64,000 bases of DNA from an uncultured Prevotellaceae bacterium (GTDB lineage: Bacteria; Bacteroidota; Bacteroidia; Bacteroidales; Bacteroidaceae): NCBI GenBank assembly GCA_900315455.1, contig OMZE01000027.1:1-64000 (forward strand). The letters are read 5' to 3'. Below are positions 1-9,241 of the stretch, piece after piece (position 1 is the first letter of the stretch; each line of letters opens with the position of its first letter). A program made the position numbers and the translations under genes. Under the pieces are notes generated by a model that saw only the letters and a list, made by a program, of their open reading frames with translations, searched no databases and was not told the DNA's origin.

Positions 1-50
1 TGGAGCTGGTCACCCGCTACAGGAAGGAGGCTGCCCCATGTTCTCGCTGA
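1..50 (+). pseudogene. 3' end of IS66-family TnpA (OrfA), cut by window edge
   Basis: Reading frame 3 gives the last residues ELVTRYRKEAAPCSR and a stop at 48-50. The frame overlaps the TnpB start codon at 38 by 13 bp, the usual translational coupling of IS66 OrfA and OrfB. Only the extreme C-terminus is visible, so the call rests on its position before tnpB. The downstream tnpB is broken, so this copy of the element is not functional. Confidence 0.5.
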
Positions 51-265
51 CCGAAAGCCACCGCTTCTTCCTCTGCCAGCACTATGTTGACATGCGCAAG
101 GGCATCGACAGCCTGTGCTCCGTGGTACGCTCCGACATGGGCATGCACCCGCTAACGGGTGACGTTTTTCTGTTTTTCCCCCGCCACCGCCGTTCCGTGA
201 AGGTCCTGCGCTGGGACGGCGACGGCTTCATCCTCTACCACAAGCGGCTTGAGCGCGGGACATCA
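38..265 (+). pseudogene. IS66-family accessory protein TnpB, truncated
   Basis: The first 76 residues match IS66 TnpB, with the hallmark VDMRKGIDSL near residue 20 and DGFILYHKRLERG near residue 70. The intact copy in this window (28671-29039) is about 122 residues long and has the same MRKGI and KRLE landmarks. Similarity stops abruptly after RLERGT at about position 265, where the sequence becomes the 3' part of an ISL3 transposase fragment on the other strand. The gene is therefore truncated and joined to another insertion sequence. Confidence 0.85.
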
Positions 266-692
266 TGTGCTCCGCCTTCCTCGCCGACGTCTCCAGAGCG
301 GTGCGGAGGATGAGGTCCTCCGTGCGCCTCGTCCTGTGCCTGTACCTGCCGACCGCCTCGTGCCGCTCGCTGAAGACGTGCTTCCTTCCGTCCTCGTGTG
401 GATGCGGGCAACGGAACCTGCGCGTGTGCAGGAGTATGGTGACCCTACGTCCGCTGATGGGCAGGTCGGCCACATTGCGTACATAACAGGAGTGGACGCT
501 CCAGCTGATGGCCCCACATGTCGGACACGTCGCCGAATGCATGCGGCTGCATGCCTCTATGGTGACCGCGCCGGTGTCCTTGTCTAGAGAGAACGAGCAG
601 ATAGTCAAATTTTTCAGTCCCAATAAATTTCCAATCCCTATGTTTTTACGGATAAATTCAGTACTTTTGTTCCCGATGGCGTTTTCTGACAT
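262..692 (-). pseudogene. ISL3-family transposase, N-terminal fragment
   Basis: About 143 residues on the minus strand carry the ISL3 zinc-finger region (CPTCGAISWSVHSCYVRNVADLPISG, of which CPTCG and the R-R-F-R-CP stretch are the signature) followed by the start of the catalytic half. A complete ISL3 transposase is about 400 residues, so roughly two thirds are missing at the IS66 junction near 262-266. The start at 692 is preceded by an AT-rich stretch. The segment 838-868, which reads GGGATCTTCGTCACTTTTG on the minus strand, could be the surviving terminal inverted repeat, but its partner is gone. Confidence 0.75.
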
Positions 693-874
693 TGTTTTTG
701 TTCTTTTGTTTGGCGATATAAAGGTACAAAATATTTGTCAGAAACGCCTGTTAAAAATGTATATACATTACTGATTATCAGTTAAATAATGTGATAATTT
801 AATTTGGATAAAATTAAACAAAATAGTAGATTTGGAAGGCTGATTTTGCAACAAAAGTGACGAAGATCCCACCT

Positions 875-969
875 TGGCAAAAATAAAAGAGAGTTACATC
901 TCTGTAACTCTCTGATTTTCAGTTGTACGCCTGCAGGGGCTCGAACCCTGGACACCCTGATTAAGAGTC
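875..969. repeat. attL, left island border
   Basis: It matches 39011-39105 base for base except at 923 (T here, C at 39059). The repeat holds the tRNA 3' part, the tRNA terminator hairpin (888-913) and flanking TGGCAAAAATAAA. Identity begins exactly at 875 and ends exactly at 969, the sharp edges expected of a site-specific recombination border. Confidence 0.9.
926..969 (-). pseudogene. tRNA-Lys 3' fragment left at attL
   Basis: This is the 3' 44 nt of the tRNA found intact at 39062-39134, from inside the anticodon arm to the discriminator base. The sequence beyond 969 no longer encodes the D arm, so no tRNA can be made here. It marks the original chromosomal end of attB. Confidence 0.9.
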
Positions 970-1038
970 GGTAAAATGGCGATTTCAGAAGTTTTCTCAA
1001 AATTGCAGAAAGTTTTGCAAATATTTGTGTATCAATAT

Positions 1039-1069
1039 TTTGTGATTTGGGTATAATTTCATAACTTTG
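1039..1069 (+). promoter_or_regulatory. Promoter of the island integrase
   Basis: TTTG at 1039-1042, exactly 19 bp, then TAACTTTG at 1062-1069. This fits the Bacteroidetes primary sigma consensus TTTG-N19-TAnnTTTG. The integrase start codon is about 80 bp downstream, and the arm repeat at 1096-1119 lies in the leader, where bound integrase could repress it. Confidence 0.7.
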
Positions 1070-1095
1070 CGGTGAAATCCCATGTAATATGGAAT

Positions 1096-1119
1096 TTTTG
1101 TATCAGATTTGTATCGTAA
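1096..1119 (+). repeat. Left copy of a 24-bp arm-type repeat
   Basis: Identical to 38987-39010. It contains two tandem TTGTATC half-sites (TTTTGTATCAGA then TTTGTATCGTAA). Occurrence at both island ends and nowhere else that I saw suggests an integrase or excisionase binding site. Confidence 0.65.
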
Positions 1120-1148
1120 AGTTAAATCAAGCATAAACAATCGGTGAG

Positions 1149-2603
1149 ATGAAAAAGAGTGCTATACCCATTTATCGGAGAGCGAAAGAAGGCAAGGTGC
1201 TGCTTGTCATGACGCTCGACCATCGCAATGGTACCGACAAAGCCATGCCTGTGTGTGTTCGTGCTGCCATAGGCACGCTACGTCGCTATTTCTTGATGTC
1301 GGATGAGCGGTATACTCTGGAAGAGTTTGAAAGTCTTCTCAATGAAGACAACCGCAAACAAGGACCGAAGCGCAAGATGCTCGATGACTTTTTCGAGAAG
1401 ATGAAATCAGCGAGTAAACGACTGGTTGAGGATGGTGACATGTCACCTGCTGAATTTATGGAAAAGCTGAGAACAAGCTTCGACGGGTTCAAGAAAAAGA
1501 AAGAAACGAAGGGTAAAAACATATATGATGTATGGGAACAGTTGTTGAAAGAGTTGTCGGATGCCAATAGGATAGGCACGCGCAATTCCTATCGTGATGC
1601 CCTGAATAGGTTTAAGGCCGACATGGGTGAGAAGGTCAACAACTCTGCCATAGGCCAGGCACTAATCGACAAGTGGGTGGCGAGGATGCAGGATTCGTCA
1701 AGGGGTCGTGCCATCGGCCAAACCACCATAGGCATGTATCTACGTGCTTTTCGTGTCGTTGTGCGCAGGGCTGCAGCAGAAGGTGTACTGCTTGCTGACA
1801 AGATGGATATTTTCAAAGGAGTCAAAGATGTGAATAGAAAGGGAGAGCGCAAAGAGCGTTTTCTTGACGTGCAGAAGATGTCACGCCTATATGATTTTTT
1901 CTTGGCTGGAGAGGCGAAGGATAAAGACGGAAACGAACTGTTCGACTCCGAATACAAGTCACGTCTTTTCGGTTCGTTAGGAATGTTTCTTTTCTCATAT
2001 TTGGCCAATGGCGCGAATTTGGCTGATCTCGCACGGCTACGGTATGACGATTTCTATTACTTGCATGGGCAACAAGCCATGCGGTTTATCCGCCAAAAGA
2101 CCATGCGCGAGACCAATGGGATGGAGGTCATTTTTCCTATCCTTCCCCAGATGCAGGTGATTCTCGACCGTGTTGCCAATAAACCGAGAAAAGGTGCGCT
2201 CGTTTTCAACATCATCGACGAGCATATGGGTGAGGAACGCATAAGAATCATCATGTCTAATGAAAACACCAATATTGCCCAGAGAATGGAGGTTATTGCC
2301 GGACTGGCGGGATTGGAAGAACAACCTACTCCCACCTGGTGCCGCCATTCCTACGCCACCAACCTACGTGATGCTGGCGTTTCCACCGAATACATTTCCA
2401 CTATGATGGGCCACACGATGACCTCCGGCAGTGCTACTACGCTCAACTACCTCTCACGCTACAATATGGCGACGATGGTGGCCAACAATAGCAAGCTGCT
2501 CAATCGAGGCAAGCAAGACCAAAGCAAGGAGGCTCTGCTCAATCGTCTGATGGAGATGGATAGGGAGAGGCAGGAAATCATGAACAAATTGATGAATTTG
2601 TGA
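1149..2603 (+). CDS. Tyrosine recombinase, island integrase
   Basis: A 484-residue site-specific recombinase expected to integrate and excise the island at tRNA-Lys. The C-terminal catalytic domain is recognisable by RHSYATNL near residue 400, MMGHT, and the nucleophile region TTLNYLSRYN near residue 440. An N-terminal SAM-like core-binding region (about 110-215) precedes it. The position of the first catalytic arginine appears to read GANLADL instead of TGxRxxEL, and the HxxR box reads TWCR, so two canonical residues seem replaced. CTnDOT-type integrases of Bacteroides are known to deviate at the first arginine. It stands alone on the plus strand with its own promoter, about 180 bp from attL. 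Confidence 0.9.
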   Translation: MKKSAIPIYRRAKEGKVLLVMTLDHRNGTDKAMPVCVRAAIGTLRRYFLMSDERYTLEEFESLLNEDNRKQGPKRKMLDDFFEKMKSASKRLVEDGDMSPAEFMEKLRTSFDGFKKKKETKGKNIYDVWEQLLKELSDANRIGTRNSYRDALNRFKADMGEKVNNSAIGQALIDKWVARMQDSSRGRAIGQTTIGMYLRAFRVVVRRAAAEGVLLADKMDIFKGVKDVNRKGERKERFLDVQKMSRLYDFFLAGEAKDKDGNELFDSEYKSRLFGSLGMFLFSYLANGANLADLARLRYDDFYYLHGQQAMRFIRQKTMRETNGMEVIFPILPQMQVILDRVANKPRKGALVFNIIDEHMGEERIRIIMSNENTNIAQRMEVIAGLAGLEEQPTPTWCRHSYATNLRDAGVSTEYISTMMGHTMTSGSATTLNYLSRYNMATMVANNSKLLNRGKQDQSKEALLNRLMEMDRERQEIMNKLMNL

Positions 2604-2674
2604 TAGGATACAGAACGTAATAAAGACATATTGTTTTTTCCCCTTTTGCTTTGGCTGCTTGCAGCCTTCTGCGT

Positions 2675-2700
2675 CCAGGCGATGATATTACATCGCCTGG
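2675..2700 (+). terminator. Inverted repeat after the integrase
   Basis: A perfect 10-bp stem (CCAGGCGATG / CATCGCCTGG) with a 6-nt loop, 70 bp past the integrase stop. No T-run follows, so its role as a terminator is inferred from its position between convergent genes. Confidence 0.45.
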
Positions 2701-2877
2701 CAAAGATTTCATCGGAGCCAATACAATCGAATGGTTTGCGGGTTTGTTATCTGTCTACGGTAGCTGAAAGGAGGATAAGAAACCTGATAAAGCTGAGGTT
2801 TCTGAAGAATCTTCACTTCCTTCATACTCATGGAAGTGTAACCAATGTGTGGTTTGTTGAAGGACTGAGTTGACTAT

Positions 2878-4209
2878 TTATTCCATCAGTGAGTCAACAA
2901 AGGTTTTCTCATTTCTCTTCATTTCCTTGCAGAAATCATCGTATGAGGATGTTGTCTTGCTGACTTCCACGCCATAGATGCACAAGGTCGCCTCTTGGCC
3001 TTTGAGTCGAGAATGAGGAATAATGCCCTGTCTGTTCTCCAATGGAGCGACGAAACCTCCTTTTGTCGCATTCAGATTGTTCATATAGGTAATTACCTGA
3101 TGAACGTCATTCCTGTCAACTTGCGAGACTTTTTCATACCCACTAAGCCGCTTGTATTTGGCATCCAGAACGAAATCATCCTTGTAGAAGTCGGGATAAC
3201 GCACACCACTATGGTCATCGAAAAGATAGATGCCGCCCCTAAGCAATTTGTTTTCAGGGTGGTTGAACCCCATGCCATGTTCACTCAGTATGACGTTGAC
3301 ATATTCTTCCCAAAGCCAAGCCCCATCAAAGAGGATGCCGCATATCTCATCATTACTCTCGCCATACTTGACCTCTTCCATACGGAGTATCTGAAGACAC
3401 AGGCACTGCAATGGCCGGTATTCCGTATAGTATGGATGAGCTTTCAGCCTCAGGTTCTTGTTGATGATACTATTGCGTTCATTCTTGTCGTAGGTCTTGG
3501 TGTGCTCAATGATTGTTTCTACGTTGTCCTTTGTCTCACGGTCGATATTCAACACCGACATGCCATATTTCTTCGTCTTCATGAATTCGATAGTGTGGCG
3601 TATGAGTTGTGTCATATTGTTGTCGTGGGTGTACTCTCTTGTAGAATAGGCGATGTTCCCGACAAAGGGGATGTTTCTGGCAATATGACGGCCAACGTCA
3701 ATCGGGCCTTTTACGTTGGCATCATTGTGTTTGTAGTTCCGATACTCCCTATACACACCTTGACGTATGGCTGCTTTCAGGAAATACGGGAACATGAACA
3801 TGATGAAGTCGAAGACATCCTCTTGCTCGTTGTTGTGACTGAGGTCGAAAAGGTTGAATGACAATACCTTTTGCAGCATGTAATGAAGAAGGTAGTCATC
3901 CCGGCCTTTGTCAAATCTTGACTTGATTTTGATTCGCAAATCGTCCACGCCAATGAAGCCCATGACGTTTCCAGTTGTGATTCGCACGATGTCGGGATTG
4001 TCGGTGTTGAGGATGCTCATCACAGACGACTCGCCAATCCTGTCATCGGAAGACTCGATGCTGTATGGGAAAATGAGCAAGTTCTCATTCTCCCTGCAAA
4101 GCTGCTCCACTGTCTTGTCCGCAATGGGAAACAGTGCGGCCACGTCGCTTCTCTGGTACGATCCGGCATCGGGCTGTCCGATGTTGTTGTCAAACAATTT
4201 AATCCTCAT
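2878..4209 (-). CDS. mcrC: McrC, 5-methylcytosine-specific restriction subunit
   Basis: About 443 residues when started at the ATG giving MRIKLFDNN, which overlaps the end of mcrB by 11 bp. McrC is the nuclease partner of the McrB GTPase and cuts DNA with modified cytosine. The PD-(D/E)xK core is visible near residues 335-352 as RYPDFYKDD followed by LDAKYK. A longer reading frame begins at 4311 but its N-terminus lies inside mcrB and is of low complexity, so I prefer the downstream start. It is last in the helicase-mcrB-mcrC cluster. Confidence 0.9.
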   Translation of the reverse strand: MRIKLFDNNIGQPDAGSYQRSDVAALFPIADKTVEQLCRENENLLIFPYSIESSDDRIGESSVMSILNTDNPDIVRITTGNVMGFIGVDDLRIKIKSRFDKGRDDYLLHYMLQKVLSFNLFDLSHNNEQEDVFDFIMFMFPYFLKAAIRQGVYREYRNYKHNDANVKGPIDVGRHIARNIPFVGNIAYSTREYTHDNNMTQLIRHTIEFMKTKKYGMSVLNIDRETKDNVETIIEHTKTYDKNERNSIINKNLRLKAHPYYTEYRPLQCLCLQILRMEEVKYGESNDEICGILFDGAWLWEEYVNVILSEHGMGFNHPENKLLRGGIYLFDDHSGVRYPDFYKDDFVLDAKYKRLSGYEKVSQVDRNDVHQVITYMNNLNATKGGFVAPLENRQGIIPHSRLKGQEATLCIYGVEVSKTTSSYDDFCKEMKRNEKTFVDSLME

Positions 4210-6997
4210 CCAACAAATCCATTGTATCAGATAGTATTTCCTCCTGTGTCTCTTCGCCGAAATACGCCTCACGGAATTTGCCAAGAATCTCGTTCGTCTT
4301 CCGGAATCCACGCAGGTATTCCCTCAATAGCGGCTCGATGTTCATGTTCCATAATTTGATGAAATTTCCACCGTTCTTTCCCAGTTTCAGAAAATATGCC
4401 GGACCTATGCTATAAGCTGCGCCAAGACCGTCAGTTTCGGAGATGACCTTGTTCAGCCTCTTCATGGTCTCCTTGGCTTCAGCAGCCAGCGATTCACCAA
4501 AAGAGTCAAGCATTTCCTGTGTGTCCTCCGGTGTCACTTCTTTCCATGTAAACCGGCGGCGCATGGCAAAGTCCATACTCTCCACGCTGCGGTCGATGTC
4601 ATTCATCGTGGCAAGGATGTACACGTTGTCTGGCACGTAGAAGCCTTTGGCGAACGTATCGGTCTCTGGCACGAGATTCTGATATTGAGTCTGGACAAGA
4701 ACATCTTTCTTTCCCCTGTAACCAGGGTCGATGGCATAAAACAGCTCGCCGAAAATCTTGGATGCTTCACCACGGTTGATTTCATCAATGATGAAGACAA
4801 ATGGTTTCTTCTCCACCTTGCTCGCTTCTACAACAGTAGTTTTCGTCTTCATCTTCCTAATCTCACGAATGATGACAAAAGCGTATGAATCAGGCTGTGT
4901 TCCGTACTTCCTATCATAATGGTTGCGAATGTCCCGAACATTATTCAGGGGAATCTCCTTTGTCAGCAAGTCAAGGATCTCATCTGCGTTGACCGCAATC
5001 TGAGTGGTCTTCTCATTTGTCTCATTATGTACTAGAATGGTATGGCTGTGCATCTCAGAAATCGAGAACTCACTTCCGTTCACGGTTTTGAACTTTGTTC
5101 CGTTCTCACTGGCATTTTCCACAAAATGTTCCAGTTTCTCCTGCCATGACAATTCCTTTGTCAAGCTCTCTACTGTTTTTAGGGAATCCTCAATATTCTT
5201 GATGGCTTCGCGACAGAACTCCTTGAAAATACCATCTTCCCGCCTGAATCCCATTTGGTCTTCACCCTTTTCAACAGGGCGAAGACCCTCCACGAAATCA
5301 GTATAGTCGTATGATGGATGGAACTGGACGAATTTTGTTATGGCCCCCATCTCATCGGCTATGGCCTGAGCCATATAAGTTTTTCCGGTTCCAGGAGCAC
5401 CTGTTAGAACAAGATTGTAGTTTTCATGAAGAAGATCAATGTATTCCTTATATTTCATTTGCGGCTTGGTTTCTTTGAATAATAAACTGTTTACATAATC
5501 AATAATGTCCTGTATCTTGCTGTCTGCTTTGTGGATAGCTTTTCTATATGAGCCATATACTTGCCCATCAAAATCTTTCTCGTCAAGATTCACATAATCC
5601 ACATTACATCGGCATAATGTGGCACCTTCGATTTTTGACGTCTCGATATTGCTTGTCACCACTCCAACAGCCTTAATTCTCATAAAAGGCTGATCATGTT
5701 TCGGTCCTTTTGTGGACGTAGATTTCAGTATAATGATGTCTTGTTTAGAAATGGTCTTGGCCAATGCGAGTAATTGCTGGTCATTTACACTATTATCATT
5801 GTGTCTGCTTTCCCATATTCCTTCTTTAATAAACCTGTCATACTGCGAGTTGGTGGCTCCAAATGCATAACCTACAAGCCAAAAATTATTATGGGAGTTA
5901 TCGTTTGTATCTTTTATAATGCCAAGGAGTTCTTTTATTTCCTTCGCTTGTGCATCGGTGGTCCTATGAAAGAAAAGAGTGTTTTTGACGATTCCAGTTG
6001 TTATTGGTTCCTCCAATATTCCTTTCCATTCCACAAATCTCTGAAGAGGATTTTCACTTTCCTTATCATTAATCAATTCAGAAGTAAACAATCCCCATCC
6101 AAGCATAGTATGGTGGTTGGCATTTCCTACACGAATATTCTTGAAAACAACAACAATATCCCCGACATGAACATTTTTCATAAATTTCCAATATGCGTCA
6201 GGAACAGCAACATCTGTGTTCCCATGGGCTTTTTGAAAATCAGACCTCATCGTTTCATAGTCTTTGTATTGACTATAATCACGTATCTGGTGGGAAACTG
6301 TGCTCCCACAAACCAACCTATCCTTATTGAACGTGTCGGCATCTCCAGCCCACATCCATACTTTGGTTTGATTGCATTTTGAATTATCTTCGTTTTCTTT
6401 CCATATGCCATCCAGCAATTTAGCATACTCAAAAATATCCTTTCCTTCTCGTTTGTCGATTAGATAAAACTGAATGTCTGCTATTGATGCGTTCTTCGTT
6501 CCCTTCATTCCTAACACTTCTGCAATAACCCTGAGCCTTTCAAGACTATAATAAGGAATGATTGATTCGTTTGAATACAAAAAAGCTATTTTCCATTTAA
6601 TGACTGGCCATAGTTCTTTTACGGCTTCGATGGCTGCCAAATTCCCCTCTCTTCCATACTCAGCAAGACGTATGATAGCGCTCTTTACTTTTTCAAAGGC
6701 TTCATCGGCAGTTTTCCCAAGCGAAGAATTCCATGCGTAAGAGTCATCGAATCCACCATTTTCCCCTTTAGGACTATTAACATATCGGTAAATGCCAAAT
6801 TTGTATGACGAACCTCCCCAAACGGAACCAAGATTTGTCGTCTTGCTCTCAATCCAATAACAGAAAGAGTCAGCCCTTTCAAGGTTAGTATACTGTTCCA
6901 AGGTCATATCTTTCAAGGATTCCAAAGGGAAAGCATTGGAAAATTCATTATACAGTTGGTGTAGTTTGCGGTTTTCTTCTGTTATCATAGTTATCAT
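4199..6997 (-). CDS. mcrB: McrB, AAA+ GTPase of the McrBC system
   Basis: About 932 residues. The C-terminal half is an AAA+ motor, with Walker A TGAPGTGKTYM near residue 535 and Walker B FVFIIDEINRGEASK near 735, the DEINR signature of McrB. The N-terminal half holds a region around KVWMWAGDADTF...VGDIVVVFKN that resembles an EVE/PUA-like modified-base reader, preceded by a further unassigned segment. McrB recognises modified DNA and drives McrC. The start at 6997 follows the upstream helicase stop by 1 bp (TAA-A-ATG); 6988 and 7009 are in-frame alternatives. The tight spacing suggests translational coupling with the helicase. Confidence 0.9.
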   Translation of the reverse strand: MITMITEENRKLHQLYNEFSNAFPLESLKDMTLEQYTNLERADSFCYWIESKTTNLGSVWGGSSYKFGIYRYVNSPKGENGGFDDSYAWNSSLGKTADEAFEKVKSAIIRLAEYGREGNLAAIEAVKELWPVIKWKIAFLYSNESIIPYYSLERLRVIAEVLGMKGTKNASIADIQFYLIDKREGKDIFEYAKLLDGIWKENEDNSKCNQTKVWMWAGDADTFNKDRLVCGSTVSHQIRDYSQYKDYETMRSDFQKAHGNTDVAVPDAYWKFMKNVHVGDIVVVFKNIRVGNANHHTMLGWGLFTSELINDKESENPLQRFVEWKGILEEPITTGIVKNTLFFHRTTDAQAKEIKELLGIIKDTNDNSHNNFWLVGYAFGATNSQYDRFIKEGIWESRHNDNSVNDQQLLALAKTISKQDIIILKSTSTKGPKHDQPFMRIKAVGVVTSNIETSKIEGATLCRCNVDYVNLDEKDFDGQVYGSYRKAIHKADSKIQDIIDYVNSLLFKETKPQMKYKEYIDLLHENYNLVLTGAPGTGKTYMAQAIADEMGAITKFVQFHPSYDYTDFVEGLRPVEKGEDQMGFRREDGIFKEFCREAIKNIEDSLKTVESLTKELSWQEKLEHFVENASENGTKFKTVNGSEFSISEMHSHTILVHNETNEKTTQIAVNADEILDLLTKEIPLNNVRDIRNHYDRKYGTQPDSYAFVIIREIRKMKTKTTVVEASKVEKKPFVFIIDEINRGEASKIFGELFYAIDPGYRGKKDVLVQTQYQNLVPETDTFAKGFYVPDNVYILATMNDIDRSVESMDFAMRRRFTWKEVTPEDTQEMLDSFGESLAAEAKETMKRLNKVISETDGLGAAYSIGPAYFLKLGKNGGNFIKLWNMNIEPLLREYLRGFRKTNEILGKFREAYFGEETQEEILSDTMDLLDED

Positions 6998-6998
6998 T

Positions 6999-9032
6999 TT
7001 ACTTTTCATTAAAAGTGATAGTGTATTCTTCATTATCGGGATTAGCAAAGACAATCATGTCCTCTTTTTCCCTTATATATCCAATAAGGTGTGGCTTCTT
7101 TTCATTATCGTGGACGATTCTGAATCCCATACCATTTATTGGCTTCTTTATCCATATATTACCTTTGTTACAGGAGTAGCCTCTTGGATAATTTCCCAGT
7201 TTTATGTAATCTCCAGTAACTTCAAGGTAATAGCCCAAAGTGGATAGGACAACACGGCAGTTGTAGGACAAGAATCGTTTGCTTGCCCTAGTAAATGGCA
7301 CACTTTTAACAAAATACCATTCAGAGTCATCTTCGACACTCTCTTCTTCAATATCCTCTTCTTCTATTTCTGACTCATCAGATTCTTCCTCAAAACCTTT
7401 CCGTTTCAAATCTGCAACAACCATTCTTATGTCCGCGTATCTTGTGTTGTTCTTGCAGAGTTCTTTGATTTCCCTGAAATGCACATCAAGTCCAACCTTT
7501 TTAACAGCAGCCAAGACAGATTTATATATGTCATCTGCAACATAATCTGCTACGTCAACCTCTCCTTTTTCTATCAGCTGAGCGATATGACTATAGATTA
7601 TCTCAATACGTTCATTACTTTGTTCTGCTATTTGCTGAGGTGTCAAGCCATCCCTTATCATCCACAGGGTTCTTTGAGCACCATAGATGAAAGATAGATG
7701 CTTGGCGGGTTTCTCGCTTTCTTCCCCATCTAACTCAATTCTTTTTACAGACTTCATGTATTCAGATACAATAGGGTCTGTCTTGATGATTTTACTCGTG
7801 ATGGGAGAGACGAGAACTATACCATGAAAACTTCGGCAACGGCTCAAAGCAACATACACTTGACCATACGTGAACGCCTTACCTGCATCTATGACAACCT
7901 TATCGAAGGTTAGTCCTTGACTTTTATGAATTGTAACTGCCCACGCGAGCTTCAAGGGATATTGTGTAAAAGACCCACATAGGACAGCTTCTATCTCCTT
8001 TGTTCTTTTGTTGATATGATAGCGATAAAAATCCCATGTCTGTTTTTCAACATTTATTTCATTTCCATCGTCTGTTCTAACAACAAGGCCATATTCACCC
8101 AGTGATGTGACTGTTCCAAGTGTTCCATTAACAAATTGGCCATACTCATTGTCATTTCTGATAAACATGACCCTGGCATCACGTTTTAGTTTTAGAACAT
8201 AATTGGTTGGCCATTCCTCTTGTGGGAAAAAGTCTTCTATGTATGCCTTATATTCGAAAACATTTCCCGGCAGCTCTTCCAATCGCCTGTTATTATATGA
8301 TTTTGACCTCCAGTTATGGGTGGTAAGCCTAATGTAGCCCTCATCATCTTTCGGGACAAAGCCTTTTTTGTATCTTCCTTCAAGTTCCTTTAATTCTATA
8401 GAAGATATATGCCCTAATCTGACATTATTCAACAGCGTGACGAAATTGCGCTCATCTTGTCGGTGAATAATCTTCAGTTCAAACATGGGGCAATCCATTT
8501 TCTCCAGAATCTTACTGTTGAAAAAATATGGAGAATTGTACTTCTCTTTTAATTTTTCCCAATCTTCATCCGTTGCCACAGGCATCAATTGGTACAGGTC
8601 TCCGAACATGACAATTTGAACACCACCGAACGGGTGATTATTCTTTCTATAATGCCTTAAAACATCATCTATCTCGTCCAAAAGGTCACAGCGAACCATA
8701 CTGACCTCATCAATTATCATAAGGTCAATTCTATTGACAAGCGTTATCTCGTCTTCTTTAAGAGCATACAGCTTATGAATCCTCATCCCAGGAATATATG
8801 GTCCAAGTGGAAGATGCAAGAAAGAGTGTATGGTAACACCGCCGGCATTTTTGGCTGCAACACCAGTGGGAGCCAGAACAACTACATTTTTTTTGTTTCT
8901 CCTACATTCGGATGTAATTTCACGCAAAACTGTTGTCTTTCCTGTACCTGCCTTACCTGTAATGAATAGTGATTTACCATTCATTACAAGTTCCAATGCT
9001 TTTGCGCCATATTTATCTAACTTGTACTTCAT
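6999..9032 (-). CDS. PIF1/RecD-like superfamily 1 helicase
   Basis: A protein of about 677 residues beginning MKYKLDKYG. Walker A (TGKAGTGKTTV) lies at residues 25-35, Walker B MIIDEVSM near 108, and the late helicase motif WAVTIHKSQGLTFD near 370, followed by YVALSRCR. This is the pattern of PIF1-type 5'-3' helicases. A helix-turn-helix segment (GLTPQQIAEQS) near residue 470 and an acidic patch (EEESDESEIEEEDIEEE) near 555 precede a unique C-terminal domain. An in-frame extension to 9113 exists but overlaps a decayed gene in another frame, so I use 9032. It is cotranscribed with mcrBC, which suggests a DNA-processing role in the same defence unit. Confidence 0.85.
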   Translation of the reverse strand: MKYKLDKYGAKALELVMNGKSLFITGKAGTGKTTVLREITSECRRNKKNVVVLAPTGVAAKNAGGVTIHSFLHLPLGPYIPGMRIHKLYALKEDEITLVNRIDLMIIDEVSMVRCDLLDEIDDVLRHYRKNNHPFGGVQIVMFGDLYQLMPVATDEDWEKLKEKYNSPYFFNSKILEKMDCPMFELKIIHRQDERNFVTLLNNVRLGHISSIELKELEGRYKKGFVPKDDEGYIRLTTHNWRSKSYNNRRLEELPGNVFEYKAYIEDFFPQEEWPTNYVLKLKRDARVMFIRNDNEYGQFVNGTLGTVTSLGEYGLVVRTDDGNEINVEKQTWDFYRYHINKRTKEIEAVLCGSFTQYPLKLAWAVTIHKSQGLTFDKVVIDAGKAFTYGQVYVALSRCRSFHGIVLVSPITSKIIKTDPIVSEYMKSVKRIELDGEESEKPAKHLSFIYGAQRTLWMIRDGLTPQQIAEQSNERIEIIYSHIAQLIEKGEVDVADYVADDIYKSVLAAVKKVGLDVHFREIKELCKNNTRYADIRMVVADLKRKGFEEESDESEIEEEDIEEESVEDDSEWYFVKSVPFTRASKRFLSYNCRVVLSTLGYYLEVTGDYIKLGNYPRGYSCNKGNIWIKKPINGMGFRIVHDNEKKPHLIGYIREKEDMIVFANPDNEEYTITFNEK

Positions 9033-9082
9033 AGCATTTGCTTTAATGTTGCTGATAACCGACAGAATGCATTGTTTCGTAC

Positions 9083-9241
9083 TTATGGATTCGAGCCTTT
9101 CAACAGCACCCATCTGCCAGCACTTGTGTTGCCCTCACGTATCAAAACGCCTTTCTTTTGCAAGGCAGCGAGGTCGCGTTCTATTGTCCTTTTAACTACC
9201 GACATTACTACCGACATTACTACCGACATCATCGGGGACAT
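9083..9241 (-). pseudogene. C-terminal remnant of an AlbA_2/HATPase-type DNA-binding protein
   Basis: A 52-residue frame ends in KRTIERDLAALQKKGVLIREGN and GRWVLLK, the winged-helix tail typical of Schlafen-AAA_4/HATPase_c_4 proteins in Bacteroidetes. It is preceded by short tandem repeats (ACTACCGACATT and ATCGGGGACATC units) that in another frame read VGSNVGSNVGS, a linker like those in front of such winged helices. Everything upstream is lost, so this is debris of a paralogue of the gene at 13904-15505. Its overlap with the in-frame N-terminal extension of the helicase argues against that extension. Confidence 0.6.

Noticed and set aside
2631..2873. 80-aa frame after the integrase
   Set aside because: It includes the post-integrase inverted repeat and has no ribosome-binding site or coding character.
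9033..9113. 27-residue N-terminal extension of the PIF1-like helicase
   Set aside because: It lies over the winged-helix remnant in another frame, and Walker A is at its usual distance from the ATG at 9032.
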